Source: Paracoccaceae bacterium (lineage in GTDB: Bacteria; Pseudomonadota; Alphaproteobacteria; Rhodobacterales; Rhodobacteraceae). Taken from it: a stretch of DNA of 24,125 bases. Positions 15,354 through 22,968 of the stretch are shown one piece after another (position 1 is the stretch's first letter; each line of letters starts with the position of its first letter). The stretch spans positions 1-24,125 of the forward strand of contig SKNG01000293.1 of NCBI GenBank assembly GCA_007120685.1, in the 5' to 3' direction. The notes under the pieces are model-generated. The model was given only the letters and a program-made list of their open reading frames with translations. It ran no database searches and was not told where the DNA came from. Position numbers and translations under genes: made by a program.

Positions 15354-16525
15354 CAGGCTGTCCTCCTGTTCCCCGGCCCGGCAGGCGCCGCGTCGCCGCC
15401 GGGGATGTCGCCCAGACTGCCGCCCCCTTCGCCATCGGTCAACAGCACGCAATGTTCCGGCGGCAGGTGCAGCCGCACCGCCTCGCCCAGCGTGCGCAGC
15501 ACGTTCGAGGCCGCGCAGACCGACACCACCCCCTGCCCCGTCTGCACCTCGTATTCCACCAGCTTGCCGGAAAACAGGATATTGGCGATCTGCCCCTCCA
15601 GCATGTTCTCGCCTGTCCCGTCATCGGCGTCGGCGTCGGCATCGGCAAAGACCACATGTTCGGGCCGCACCATCAGGTGGTTGGCCCGCGCGCCGATATC
15701 GGCATTCACCCGCGCCCGGAAGCGGCCCAGCTTTGTCTCTACCAGCACCGCATCCGCCCCTGCCTGAACCACCTTGCAGGGCGCCAGTTCGGCCTGACCG
15801 ACGAAACGCGCGGTGAAGGTGTGGCGCGGGCGCAGATACAGATCCAGCGGCCGGCCCAGTTCGACGATCCGACCGCCCCGCATCACGGCAATCCGGTCGG
15901 AAAGGCTAAGCGCCTCGTCCTGGTCATGGGTGACATAGATCGAGGTGGTGCCGACATGCTTCTGCAATCTGCGCAACTCGCGCCGCATCTGCTCGCGCAG
16001 CTTGGCGTCGAGGTTTGACAGCGGCTCGTCCAGCAGCAGCACCTTGGCATCCTTGACGATGGCGCGCGCCAGCGCCACCCGCTGCTGCTGGCCGCCCGAA
16101 AGCATCGTCGCCGGGCGCTCGGCGAAATCGCCCAGGCCCACCATCTGCAACACCTCGTCCACCTGGCGGCGCAGCGCCGCCCCGGGCAGCCGCTTGACGC
16201 GCAGCGGAAAGGCCACGTTCTCGAACACCGTCATATGCGGCCAGATCGCATAGGACTGAAACACCATCGCAATCTCGCGCGCATGGGTGGGCACGGCGCG
16301 GCCGGTGGCACCGTCAAAGACCGGCACGCCATCGATCTCTATCCGCCCCGCCGTCGGCGTCTCCAGCCCGGCGACGGAACGCAGCGTGGTGGTCTTGCCG
16401 CAGCCAGAGGGGCCGAGCAGCGTGAAGAACTCGCCCGCGCGCACCGCGAAGCTTTCGTCATGCACGGCGACGTAGGGCGCGCCCGCGGTGCGGTATTCGA
16501 CCCTCAGATTGCGGACATCCAGCAT
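15353..16525 (-). CDS. ABC transporter ATP-binding protein (Fe3+/polyamine-type, FbpC/PotA-like)
   Basis: This 390-residue ATPase drives an importer. Walker A GPSGCGKT (38-45), Q-loop Q90, signature LSGGQQQ (142-148), Walker B LLLDEP (163-168) and switch H200 are all intact. After about residue 235 a C-terminal OB-type (TOBE) regulatory region follows, as in PotA/FbpC/UgpC proteins. The C-terminus contains a run of alternating Asp/Ala (DADADADD) of no evident function. It lies seven bases after the fused permease gene and overlaps the enolase-like gene (TGATG). The subfamily moves ferric iron, polyamines, phosphonates and other small polar solutes, so the name does not fix the substrate. Two organic-substrate enzymes in the same operon favour an organic solute. 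Confidence 0.95.
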   Translation of the reverse strand: MLDVRNLRVEYRTAGAPYVAVHDESFAVRAGEFFTLLGPSGCGKTTTLRSVAGLETPTAGRIEIDGVPVFDGATGRAVPTHAREIAMVFQSYAIWPHMTVFENVAFPLRVKRLPGAALRRQVDEVLQMVGLGDFAERPATMLSGGQQQRVALARAIVKDAKVLLLDEPLSNLDAKLREQMRRELRRLQKHVGTTSIYVTHDQDEALSLSDRIAVMRGGRIVELGRPLDLYLRPRHTFTARFVGQAELAPCKVVQAGADAVLVETKLGRFRARVNADIGARANHLMVRPEHVVFADADADADDGTGENMLEGQIANILFSGKLVEYEVQTGQGVVSVCAASNVLRTLGEAVRLHLPPEHCVLLTDGEGGGSLGDIPGGDAAPAGPGNRRTA

Positions 16526-16532
16526 CGCGCCC

Positions 16533-18284
16533 CTACTCCCGCACGCCGGAAAGCCGGCTTCGCTGCGCCATGAACTGCCACAGGCCGATGACGAAAAGCA
16601 TCGCCACCACCAGCCAGACCCCCACGGCGGCCGCCCGGTTGGGCTGGCCGCCGGTCCAGTAGCCCCACAGCAGCACCGGCACCGTGGTATTGCCGCGCCC
16701 CTGCAACAGCAGCGCGCTGGTCAACTCGCGCATGCAGATCGCCAGCACCCAGATCCAGACCGCCACCAGCGCCGGCAGCGTCAGCGGGATGATGATGCTG
16801 CGCATCAGCCGGCCCCAGCGCGCGCCGCTGGTCATTGCGGCTTCCTCCAGGTCGGAATGCAGTTGCACCATCACCCCGTTGCTGGCCCGCGTGCCGAAAG
16901 AGATGTAATTGGTCACATAGGCGATGACGATGATCCAGATGGTGCCGTAGATGGGCAACAGGTCAAAGGTCAGGTAGACGAAGATAAGCGCCACGCCGAT
17001 CATCACGCCGGGGATGGCGATGGGCAGGAAGGCCAGCGCATCCAGCACCCGCCGCCCCACCGCGTTCGACCGCACCACCACCCAGGAGATGATGATCGAG
17101 ATCACGGCAACCGCCGTGGCCGAGATGACCGAGATGGTGATCGAATTCTGCGCGGCCCGCACCGCCCGGCGATTGTTGAAGAAATCCAGATGGTTGGCAA
17201 GTGTCACATGCTGCAGCATGTCCCAGCTTGGCTGGGCGAACCAGGGCATCAGGCTGGCCCAGATCAGGATGCCCATCGGCGCGATGGTGACCAGCGTGAA
17301 ATAGAGCGCGACAAAGCCGAAGGCGACCCAGCGCCAGCGTTTCAGCGCGAAGGGTCGGATGCGGAAGCCCTTGCCGGTGACGGTGACGAAACGCGCGGCG
17401 CGGCGGGTGGCGCGCTGATAGCCGAAGGCGATCAGCAACAGCACCACCAGGAAGAAGATCGCCATCGAGGCGATAAGCCCGTATTCGGCCATGCCGGTGG
17501 GTGCGTCAGTGGCCAGATAGACCACACGCGTGGACAGCACGAAAATGCCCACCGGCATGCCGATGGCGCCGGGGATGTCGAAGACCAGGAAGCCTACGAT
17601 CAGCAGGAACCCCCCGGCGGCCAGGATGGCGGGCAGCAGAAGCGGCAGCACCACGCGCCAGATCATCGTATGGAAGCGCGCGCCGCTGGTCATCGCGGCC
17701 TCTTCCAGGTTGGGGTCCATGTTGCGAAAGGCCGGCGACAGGATCAGGAAGGTCGAGGGCACCAGCGCCAGCATGTCCACGAAGATCATGCCGGTCAGCG
17801 AATAGATGTTGAACGGCGCCGCCGAAAGGCCCAGCCCGGATTGCAGGAGCTGGTTGAAGAAACCGGTGCGCGGGCTGAGCAGCATGATCCAGCCGATGGC
17901 CAGCAGCACCGGCGGCGTGGCCAGCGGCAGGATGATCAGCACCCGCACCAGCCCCCGCGCCGGCAGGTCGGTGCGTTCCACCAGCCAGGCCAGGATGATG
18001 CCCAGCGTCAGCGACCCCAGCGCCGAGCAGACGGCAAAGACGGTGGTGGTCCAGGCCATGCGCCAGAAGAACGGGTCGCTGTAGGTCTGGATGTAGTTGT
18101 CCAGCGTGAAGCCGCGGGTGAAGAAATCCACCGGCAGCCCGGTGACCGAAAAGCTGCCCACCAGCAGGATCACCAAGGGCACCACCACCAGCCAGGTCAG
18201 CATCAGGCCCAGCATGGCGAAGGGCATCCATCGCCCCAGCACCAGCGCCAGGCGGGTGCGCGCGGTGTCCGTGCTTGCGCTCAA
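16533..18284 (-). CDS. Fused two-domain ABC permease (AfuB/FbpB-like)
   Basis: This 583-residue inner-membrane protein contains two complete binding-protein-dependent permease domains, with about 12 helices. Each domain has an EAA coupling loop: EEAAMTSGARFHTMIWRVVL at about 194-213 and EEAAMTSGARWGRLMRSIII at about 480-499. The near identity of the two loops shows internal duplication. This architecture is typical of FbpB/AfuB and of some phosphonate importers. The start is TTG at 18284, supported by a GAGGG ribosome site six bases before it; the next in-frame ATG would lose about 19 residues. It follows the binding-protein gene after an 89-bp gap with a strong hairpin and precedes the ATPase gene by seven bases. 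Confidence 0.95.
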   Translation of the reverse strand: MSASTDTARTRLALVLGRWMPFAMLGLMLTWLVVVPLVILLVGSFSVTGLPVDFFTRGFTLDNYIQTYSDPFFWRMAWTTTVFAVCSALGSLTLGIILAWLVERTDLPARGLVRVLIILPLATPPVLLAIGWIMLLSPRTGFFNQLLQSGLGLSAAPFNIYSLTGMIFVDMLALVPSTFLILSPAFRNMDPNLEEAAMTSGARFHTMIWRVVLPLLLPAILAAGGFLLIVGFLVFDIPGAIGMPVGIFVLSTRVVYLATDAPTGMAEYGLIASMAIFFLVVLLLIAFGYQRATRRAARFVTVTGKGFRIRPFALKRWRWVAFGFVALYFTLVTIAPMGILIWASLMPWFAQPSWDMLQHVTLANHLDFFNNRRAVRAAQNSITISVISATAVAVISIIISWVVVRSNAVGRRVLDALAFLPIAIPGVMIGVALIFVYLTFDLLPIYGTIWIIVIAYVTNYISFGTRASNGVMVQLHSDLEEAAMTSGARWGRLMRSIIIPLTLPALVAVWIWVLAICMRELTSALLLQGRGNTTVPVLLWGYWTGGQPNRAAAVGVWLVVAMLFVIGLWQFMAQRSRLSGVRE

Positions 18285-18316
18285 GGGACGCCCTCTTGCC
18301 TTGGTCCCGCACTGGA

Positions 18317-18347
18317 CCCGGACGCGCGTCAGGCCGGCGCGTCCGGG
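18317..18347 (-). other. Strong intercistronic RNA hairpin after the ABC binding-protein gene
   Basis: CCCGGACGCGC and GCGCGTCCGGG pair perfectly over 11 bases around a nine-base loop, and flanking ACTG/CAGT bases could extend the fold. It lies between the binding-protein stop and the permease start. There is no T-run in the direction of transcription, so partial attenuation or protection of the upstream message is more likely than full termination. Confidence 0.6.
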
Positions 18348-18373
18348 CGCGGTTCAGTGTCGCGTCGCGCGGC

Positions 18374-19399
18374 CTAGCGCGCTTCGCCCACCGCCGCCAG
18401 GATGCCGTTGAACCGTTCGCTGATCGCCGAATATTCGGAAATCCGCTCTGGCGGCCATTCGCTGGTCTCGACGCCGGCGACCAGCGCCTGGGTGCGCGTG
18501 CCCTCGACCAGCGGATTGCCGCGCTGGGTGGCGTTTTCATAGGCGATCGCGCCCTCGGGCGAGGCCAGCCAGGCCAGCAGCAGCTTGGCGCCCGCCATGT
18601 TCTGCGCATTGGCGCTGATCGAGCTGTAGATCGTATGCATCGGCGTCGGGTCCAGCGGCGCCAAGGCCACCGGCGCGCCCGCCGCGATGGGCGGCTGCGA
18701 GGTGTGGTAGAAGCCGATCGCCCAGTCAACCTCGCCCGCCGCAACCTGCTGCGCCATCGGGAAGGTGGACTGGAACAGCAGCGGACGGGTCTGCACGAAA
18801 TCCTGCAACAGCGCCTCGGCCCGGTCTTCGCCCACGGCATAGGAGAGCTGCGCAAAGGCGGCCGCCCGCACCCATGATCCCACGCGGTCGGCCCAGCGCG
18901 CGTCGACGATCTCGTCCCAGTTGGTGGGCACCTCGTCGGCGGACATGCGGCTGGTGTTGTAGACGATCATGTAGACCGAGGCCGTGGTGGCGACGGTGAA
19001 GTCATTGGGAAACAGAGCCGGATCGATGCCGATTTCGGTGAAGTCCGTCCGCAGCAGCACGTCGCGGTCATTGAGCGACCAGATATGGTCCGACCCGCCG
19101 GTCAGCACATCGGCGGTGTAGCCGCGCGCCTCGACCTCCTGAATGGCGCGGGCGGCCAGCTGGTTGCCGCCGGTGATGCGGATATGCTCGATCTCCACAT
19201 CCGGGAAACGGTCGTTGAAGGCGTCGATGATGGCATCGGCCTGATCCTCGGGCGAGCTTTCGTACCAGACCACCGGCGGGCCATTGGCCGCCTCGGCGGC
19301 AAGCTCGTCCATCGATTGCGCGGCCAGCTGGGCCGCGGGCCAGAGGCACGCGACCGACAGGACGGACAGGTGAAGCAGCGATCGTCTTGAGAAAGTCAT
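18374..19399 (-). CDS. ABC transporter periplasmic binding protein (AfuA/FbpA-like family)
   Basis: This 341-residue secreted receptor begins MTFSRRSLLHLSVLSVACLW, a twin-arginine-like signal with likely cleavage near residue 27. The mature sequence follows the iron/spermidine/phosphonate class: VVWYESSPEDQADAIIDAFN (strand and helix near the N-terminus), TADVLTGGSDH, then VYMIVYNTSRM and PTNWDEIVDARWADRVG. The tyrosine pair that binds ferric iron in FbpA proteins is not evident near the C-terminus, so an organic ligand is more likely. The ATG at 19399 has a GGGAGGATGAC ribosome site; upstream in-frame codons do not form a signal. It is the first gene of the operon and diverges from the GntR regulator. 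Confidence 0.92.
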   Translation of the reverse strand: MTFSRRSLLHLSVLSVACLWPAAQLAAQSMDELAAEAANGPPVVWYESSPEDQADAIIDAFNDRFPDVEIEHIRITGGNQLAARAIQEVEARGYTADVLTGGSDHIWSLNDRDVLLRTDFTEIGIDPALFPNDFTVATTASVYMIVYNTSRMSADEVPTNWDEIVDARWADRVGSWVRAAAFAQLSYAVGEDRAEALLQDFVQTRPLLFQSTFPMAQQVAAGEVDWAIGFYHTSQPPIAAGAPVALAPLDPTPMHTIYSSISANAQNMAGAKLLLAWLASPEGAIAYENATQRGNPLVEGTRTQALVAGVETSEWPPERISEYSAISERFNGILAAVGEAR

Positions 19400-19535
19400 G
19401 TCATCCTCCCTGACAGTGCCTGCCTCGTCTGCGAATGCCCCGCAGGAAAGCCCGGACAGCACCGGGCCCGCCAGGCACGACCGGGCAGGAGATACGGCAA
19501 CGCATTCTCCCCGATGCGCCCCGATAAGCTAAGTT

Positions 19536-19607
19536 CTGCATGCAAAAATTGCTTCTGTCAAAGCAATCCTATGGTAGGCTGGGGAAACTTCAGGGAATTG
19601 CATGCAA
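19536..19607. promoter_or_regulatory. Palindromic candidate GntR operators between ABC operon and regulator
   Basis: CTGCATGCAA (19536-19545) and the perfect palindrome TTGCATGCAA (19598-19607) are spaced 62 bases apart centre to centre, about six helical turns. A third dyad, ATTGCTT-N6-AAGCAAT (19548-19567), lies between them. The TTG-N4-CAA form is like sites bound by FCD-type GntR regulators. The position between the divergent genes fits autoregulation and control of the ABC operon, possibly by looping. Binding is inferred. Confidence 0.5.
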
Positions 19608-19674
19608 CAAGGCTGGCGCGCGGATTCCGGCGCAGGGTCTGGCGGGCAATGCCGGAAGCCTGAGGGAACACGAG

Positions 19675-20418
19675 ATGATCACTGAACTTGAACGCGCCAC
19701 CCAGACCCTGCGCGAACTGGTCATGGCGGGCCGGTTTTCGGCCGGGGAAAAGCTGCCCGAGGAGGCGGTGGCCATGCACCTGGCGGTCTCGCGTACCATC
19801 GCGCGCCTGGCGATGGGTGCGCTGGAACGCGACGGGCTTCTGGCCCGTTCGCCCAGGCGCGGCTACCGGGTCAGCACCTTTACCATCGGTTATGTCGCCG
19901 ATGCGGTCGAGGTCCGTGGCGAACTGGAAGCAATGGCGGCCCGCCAGCTGGCAGAGCGCGGCGCCGCGAGTGATGTTCTGGAAACGCTTGACGTCAGCAT
20001 TCGGCGTTCGGCCACGCTGCTGCGCGAACCCGATTTCGATGTCCAGAAGCGCGCCGAATGGGCGCGGTGCAACCTGATGTTCCACCGCGCCCTTGTCGGC
20101 GCCACGGGCAATGCGGCGCTGGCGGGCAGTTTCGAGCATCTGCTGCGTATCCCGCTGGTCTCGCCCGAGGTGATCGTCTTCCGGGCGGGCGAAGACGAGG
20201 GCGGGCGCGGCCAGCTTTGCCGCGCGCATGCCGATCACGTCGAACTTCTGGAGGCGATCCGCGCGCGCCGGGGCCTGCTGGCGGCCGAGATCATGCGTGC
20301 CCATGCCGCGCGCAGCGCCCGGTACAAACGCCAGAACTATACCGGGAACAGTTGCGCAATGTGCATCACCGGTGCGCGAAGCGGCGTGCTGATGGTGCAG
20401 GCCGACGGCGGCGGATAG
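19675..20418 (+). CDS. GntR-family transcriptional regulator (FCD subgroup)
   Basis: This 247-residue protein has a winged helix at 5-68 (RELVMAGRFSAGEKLPEEAV, then LAVSRTIARLAMGALERDGLL and the wing RRGYRV). An all-helical FCD domain follows, with EVRGELEAMAARQLAERGA and the likely metal-binding histidines H137 (FHRALVGATGN), H188 (HADHVELLEAI) and H210. The frame extends 45 codons upstream through the candidate operators, but the ATG at 19675 has a TGAGGGA ribosome site and gives the family N-terminus. The C-terminus carries an extra stretch with two cysteines (NSCAMC). It diverges from the ABC/enolase/M29-like operon and probably senses its substrate, typically a carboxylate for FCD proteins. 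Confidence 0.92.
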   Translation: MITELERATQTLRELVMAGRFSAGEKLPEEAVAMHLAVSRTIARLAMGALERDGLLARSPRRGYRVSTFTIGYVADAVEVRGELEAMAARQLAERGAASDVLETLDVSIRRSATLLREPDFDVQKRAEWARCNLMFHRALVGATGNAALAGSFEHLLRIPLVSPEVIVFRAGEDEGGRGQLCRAHADHVELLEAIRARRGLLAAEIMRAHAARSARYKRQNYTGNSCAMCITGARSGVLMVQADGGG

Positions 20419-20466
20419 GGGGCGCTGCCCCCTCGGCCCGTTCCGGGCCTCACCCCCGGGATATTT
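20418..20466. repeat. Rhodobacteraceae-type intergenic hairpin element, probable terminator
   Basis: Directly at the GntR stop codon, GGGGGC and GCCCCC pair around GCT (20418-20432). A second stem GGCCC/GGGCC follows (20435-20449), then CACCCCCGGGATATTT. I recognise this arrangement from many intergenic regions of Rhodobacteraceae genomes; this is from memory, not a search. The GC hairpin followed by an AT-rich step would act as a terminator for the GntR gene. From here to the end of the Lrp gene (about 215 bases) I see no gene or clear signal. Confidence 0.55.
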
Positions 20467-20680
20467 GACGAGCAAAGAGGGAAGAAGCGCGCGATACGCC
20501 GGCTTGCCGCAAGCGGTTGAGAATGGTGGGGCTGATCGGCCGCGAGAATGGGGCTGTGGTATCCGGCGAGGGTCGCGGCGGGGTGAGCCCATTCCGCGCG
20601 GCGCAATGGTCGTTCACGCCTGTCTGTCCTGCGGTCTGCAGCAAGGAGGGGCGGCGCGATATGTCTGCGTCCTGCTGGAT

Positions 20681-21190
20681 CTAGCGTTCCGTCAGATACT
20701 TCGTCGGTATGGCCGTCGTGAATTTCAGTTCTTCCATCGAGATCATCGAATTCACCTGGCTGAATTCCAGCCTTTCTATCATGCGTTTGTATACGGCGTC
20801 ATAGGCGGTGATGTCGGGCACCACCACTTTGAGGATGTAGTCCACCGTGCCGGTCAGGCGGTATGCCTCGACCACTTCGGGTATTTCCTCCACCAGCGCC
20901 CGGAACTGGTTGGTCCAGGCCATCTCATGCCGCGGGGCGGTGACGCCGATGAACACCGTCATCGGCACATTGGCCCGCGACTGATCGACCAGCGCAACAC
21001 GGCGAAAGATGATGCCGGCTTCCTCCATGCGCTTTATGCGCCGCCAGCAAGGCGAGGGCGACAGCCCGACCGCCTCGGATACGGTTGTGATCGGTGTGTC
21101 ACTGTCGCGCTGGAGCAGGTCCAGGATCTGCCGGTCGATCTCGTCGAAGGAGACAGCAGCCGCCTGCTTGCGCGTCTTGACCTGGTTCAT
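20681..21190 (-). CDS. Lrp/AsnC-family transcriptional regulator
   Basis: This 169-residue protein has the family layout: helix-turn-helix at about 16-62 (DEIDRQILDLLQRDSDTPIT, then VGLSPSPCWRRIKRMEEAGII, where S-P-x-x-C-W-x-R-I is typical), and a RAM ligand-binding domain at about 78-158 containing AYRLTGTVDYILKVVVPD. It starts about ten residues earlier than many relatives, with a basic N-terminus (KTRKQ). The ATG overlaps the stop of the VOC gene by four bases (ATGA). It is the last gene of the SDR > VOC > Lrp operon, so it is likely autoregulated together with them and with the divergent binding-protein gene. Amino acids or related metabolites are the usual ligands. Confidence 0.95.
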   Translation of the reverse strand: MNQVKTRKQAAAVSFDEIDRQILDLLQRDSDTPITTVSEAVGLSPSPCWRRIKRMEEAGIIFRRVALVDQSRANVPMTVFIGVTAPRHEMAWTNQFRALVEEIPEVVEAYRLTGTVDYILKVVVPDITAYDAVYKRMIERLEFSQVNSMISMEELKFTTAIPTKYLTER

Positions 21191-22047
21191 GCGGGAACGA
21201 ACTCGACAATCATGCCGCAGGCGTCTTGCGCAGGCACGGCTATGCCCAGTGTCGTCGAGACCGGTGCGATGCCTGCCGCTTCGACGCAGGACTTCGCCGC
21301 CGCCATGTCGGCGACCTGCACGCGCAGGGCGGTGAACGCGCCGCGCGGCGTCGCCTTCAGGTCGATGCCGGGATAAAGCTGCGCCATGACCGAAGGCGTC
21401 AACAGCGACAACGGCGCCGAGTCCGCCCCGGTGTCCACCGTTGCGCCGCCGGCCGAGGCCATCACCCGGCCATGCGCCCAGAGCCGGGCGAAACGCTCGC
21501 CATCGGCGAGCGGATCCTCCGAGATCGCCAGCACCGAGCCCAGTCCGCAGGCGGTGTTGGGATGGGTCAGCAGCTCGGGTAACCAGACCGTATCAGGGGT
21601 GCGATGCTGGCACATGAAGACGGTGCCGAGCGGCACCTCGGACGGCGAAAACGACACGGTCGAGAAGGCCGCCGTCCCGGTGCCGCCCGACGGAAGCGGC
21701 ACCGGGCGTTCGAAACTGTTCAGATCCCGGGTTTCGATGCCGAGGGCGGTGAGGGCCGAGGCAGCCGCTTCGGCGTCGCCGATCCGGCAGGCGATGGCGT
21801 GCAGCCCCTGACCCATCTTCTCGAGCGTCTCGCGCCGCGAGGCATTCCCCTCGGTCGGGGTGATTATCCCCAGAAGTTCGAAATAATCGCGCGGGAACAT
21901 GATCGTATAGTTGGCCGAACCCTTGGCGGCCGAATGCAGCCCACGCGGTGACAGCGTGAAACCAAGCGCGGCGTAACGGCGCGCTGCGTCGTCCAGGTCG
22001 TTCGCAAGCAGGAAGACATGGTCGATACCGGTCACGGGATGTGTCAT
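21187..22047 (-). CDS. Glyoxalase-like (VOC superfamily) protein
   Basis: This 286-residue protein begins with a betaalphabetabetabeta module, GIDHVFLLANDLDDAARRYAAL. H10 (IDHVF), E57 (YFELLG) and H83 (GLHAIACRIG) are the likely metal-ligand positions of the vicinal-oxygen-chelate fold. A second degenerate module follows (about 215-286, TALRVQVADMAAAKSCVEAAG, ending MIVEFVP). The length and arrangement suit the glyoxalase-like PF13468 type, whose reactions are mostly unknown. The frame extends far upstream into the SDR gene; the ATG at 22047 has AAAGGAGCAGCCC before it and fits the domain. It lies 23 bases after the SDR gene and overlaps the Lrp gene. Isomerase, lyase or ring-cleavage chemistry are all possible. 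Confidence 0.87.
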   Translation of the reverse strand: MTHPVTGIDHVFLLANDLDDAARRYAALGFTLSPRGLHSAAKGSANYTIMFPRDYFELLGIITPTEGNASRRETLEKMGQGLHAIACRIGDAEAAASALTALGIETRDLNSFERPVPLPSGGTGTAAFSTVSFSPSEVPLGTVFMCQHRTPDTVWLPELLTHPNTACGLGSVLAISEDPLADGERFARLWAHGRVMASAGGATVDTGADSAPLSLLTPSVMAQLYPGIDLKATPRGAFTALRVQVADMAAAKSCVEAAGIAPVSTTLGIAVPAQDACGMIVEFVPA

Positions 22048-22070
22048 GGGCTGCTCCTTTCTGATGGGCG

Positions 22071-22781
22071 TCAGCGGCGGATCGGGGCGAGCACGATCTC
22101 GTGCACGGCGACGTTGGGGTTCATGCGCGCAACGAACAGCGCGGCCTCGGCCATGTCTTCGGGCTGGATCATCGAGGCGGCGGTTTCCGGATCGTAGCCC
22201 GGCCGCCGTGTCATCAAGGGTGTCGCCACCTCGGCCGGACAAAGCGCGCAGGAGCGGATCCCGTTCGCACCTTCCTGGCCATTGAGACTGGCGGAGAGGT
22301 CCGAAAGGGCGTGTTTGGAGGCGCCGTAGGGCACGCCAGAGACGTCCGAGTGAAACCGTCCGGCCCAGCTTGACGTGTGGATCATCAGGCCATCGGCCTG
22401 CGCACGCATCACCGGCAGGCAGGCCGCGATGACGTTCATCGCGCCGGTCAGATTGACGCGCAGCACCTCGTCCCATGACGGCCAGTCGATGTCATCCCAG
22501 CGGCGGCGCGGGATGTTGAGCCCGGCATTGTTGCACAGGACATGCAGCCCCCCGAACCGCTGCGCGATCTCATCCGCAAGCCGCGCCATGCCGTCGCGAT
22601 CGGTGACATCGCCCGGGGCGATCATGTGGGCGGCCCCCTCCGGCAAATCGGCGACCACCGCCTCCAGCGCCTGCCGGCTGCGCGCGGTCAGCGCCAGGTG
22701 GTAACCAGCGCCGGAAAACGCCCGCGCCATGGCTGCGCCGATACCGGAACCGGCTCCTGTTATCCAGACAGTCTGCGCCAC
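22071..22781 (-). CDS. Short-chain dehydrogenase/reductase (SDR)
   Basis: This 236-residue classical SDR has the cofactor motif TGAGSGIG (8-15), NNAG (84-87), N110, the catalytic serine in HTSSWAG (S137 or S138), and Y152-x-x-x-K156 in PYGASKHALS. Arg34 (TARSR) after the second strand suggests NADP(H) preference. The start is GTG at 22781, with GGAGG seven bases before it. It would oxidise or reduce a hydroxyl/carbonyl on a small metabolite. It leads an operon with the VOC protein and the Lrp regulator and diverges from the ABC binding-protein gene, suggesting that it acts on the imported compound. The substrate cannot be told from the sequence. Confidence 0.93.
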   Translation of the reverse strand: MAQTVWITGAGSGIGAAMARAFSGAGYHLALTARSRQALEAVVADLPEGAAHMIAPGDVTDRDGMARLADEIAQRFGGLHVLCNNAGLNIPRRRWDDIDWPSWDEVLRVNLTGAMNVIAACLPVMRAQADGLMIHTSSWAGRFHSDVSGVPYGASKHALSDLSASLNGQEGANGIRSCALCPAEVATPLMTRRPGYDPETAASMIQPEDMAEAALFVARMNPNVAVHEIVLAPIRR

Positions 22782-22836
22782 CTGATGCCTCCAGCTTCAG
22801 CTTAGACCAAAGTCCATGCTCTTTCCTGGGCTGTCA

Positions 22837-22857
22837 ATGGAAATCAATTCTCTCCAT
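22837..22857. promoter_or_regulatory. A/T-centred dyad, candidate Lrp-type site
   Basis: ATGGA and TCCAT are five-base inverted arms separated by an AT-rich centre (AAATCAATTCTC region). Such dyads with A/T cores resemble Lrp/AsnC sites. The dyad is upstream of the TTGACA box of the divergent binding-protein gene and about 55 bases from the SDR start. Binding by the Lrp protein encoded in the adjacent operon is inferred from position only. Confidence 0.35.
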
Positions 22858-22879
22858 GGCGAGAAGTGTAGAAATACAG

Positions 22880-22908
22880 TTGACATAGGTTTCCGCCGAT
22901 CCGATGCT
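22880..22908 (+). promoter_or_regulatory. Likely sigma-70 promoter of the family 5 binding-protein gene
   Basis: A perfect TTGACA is followed after 17 bases by GATGCT, a weak -10 match (3 of 6). It lies about 60 bases before the ATG of the binding-protein gene. The exact -35 and correct spacing support it; the -10 element is poor. Confidence 0.45.
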
Positions 22909-22968
22909 TTACAAGCGAACCAGAACCGCGATCAACTCGCCAATCGCAAACCGACCGGGAGAAGGAAC

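Noticed and set aside
16488..18377. Plus-strand open frame of 629 codons opposite the fused permease gene
   Set aside because: The translation is a His/Gln/Asp-rich mirror of the hydrophobic permease helices, not a protein family. The minus-strand permease is certain.
15353..19399. Reading the ABC importer as a ferric iron transporter
   Set aside because: The family is shared by iron, polyamine and phosphonate systems. The FbpA iron-binding tyrosines are not evident, and the operon encodes two organic-substrate enzymes.
20467..20680. Short frames in the gap between the GntR and Lrp genes
   Set aside because: None has a family pattern or ribosome site, and I found no tRNA or other RNA structure there.
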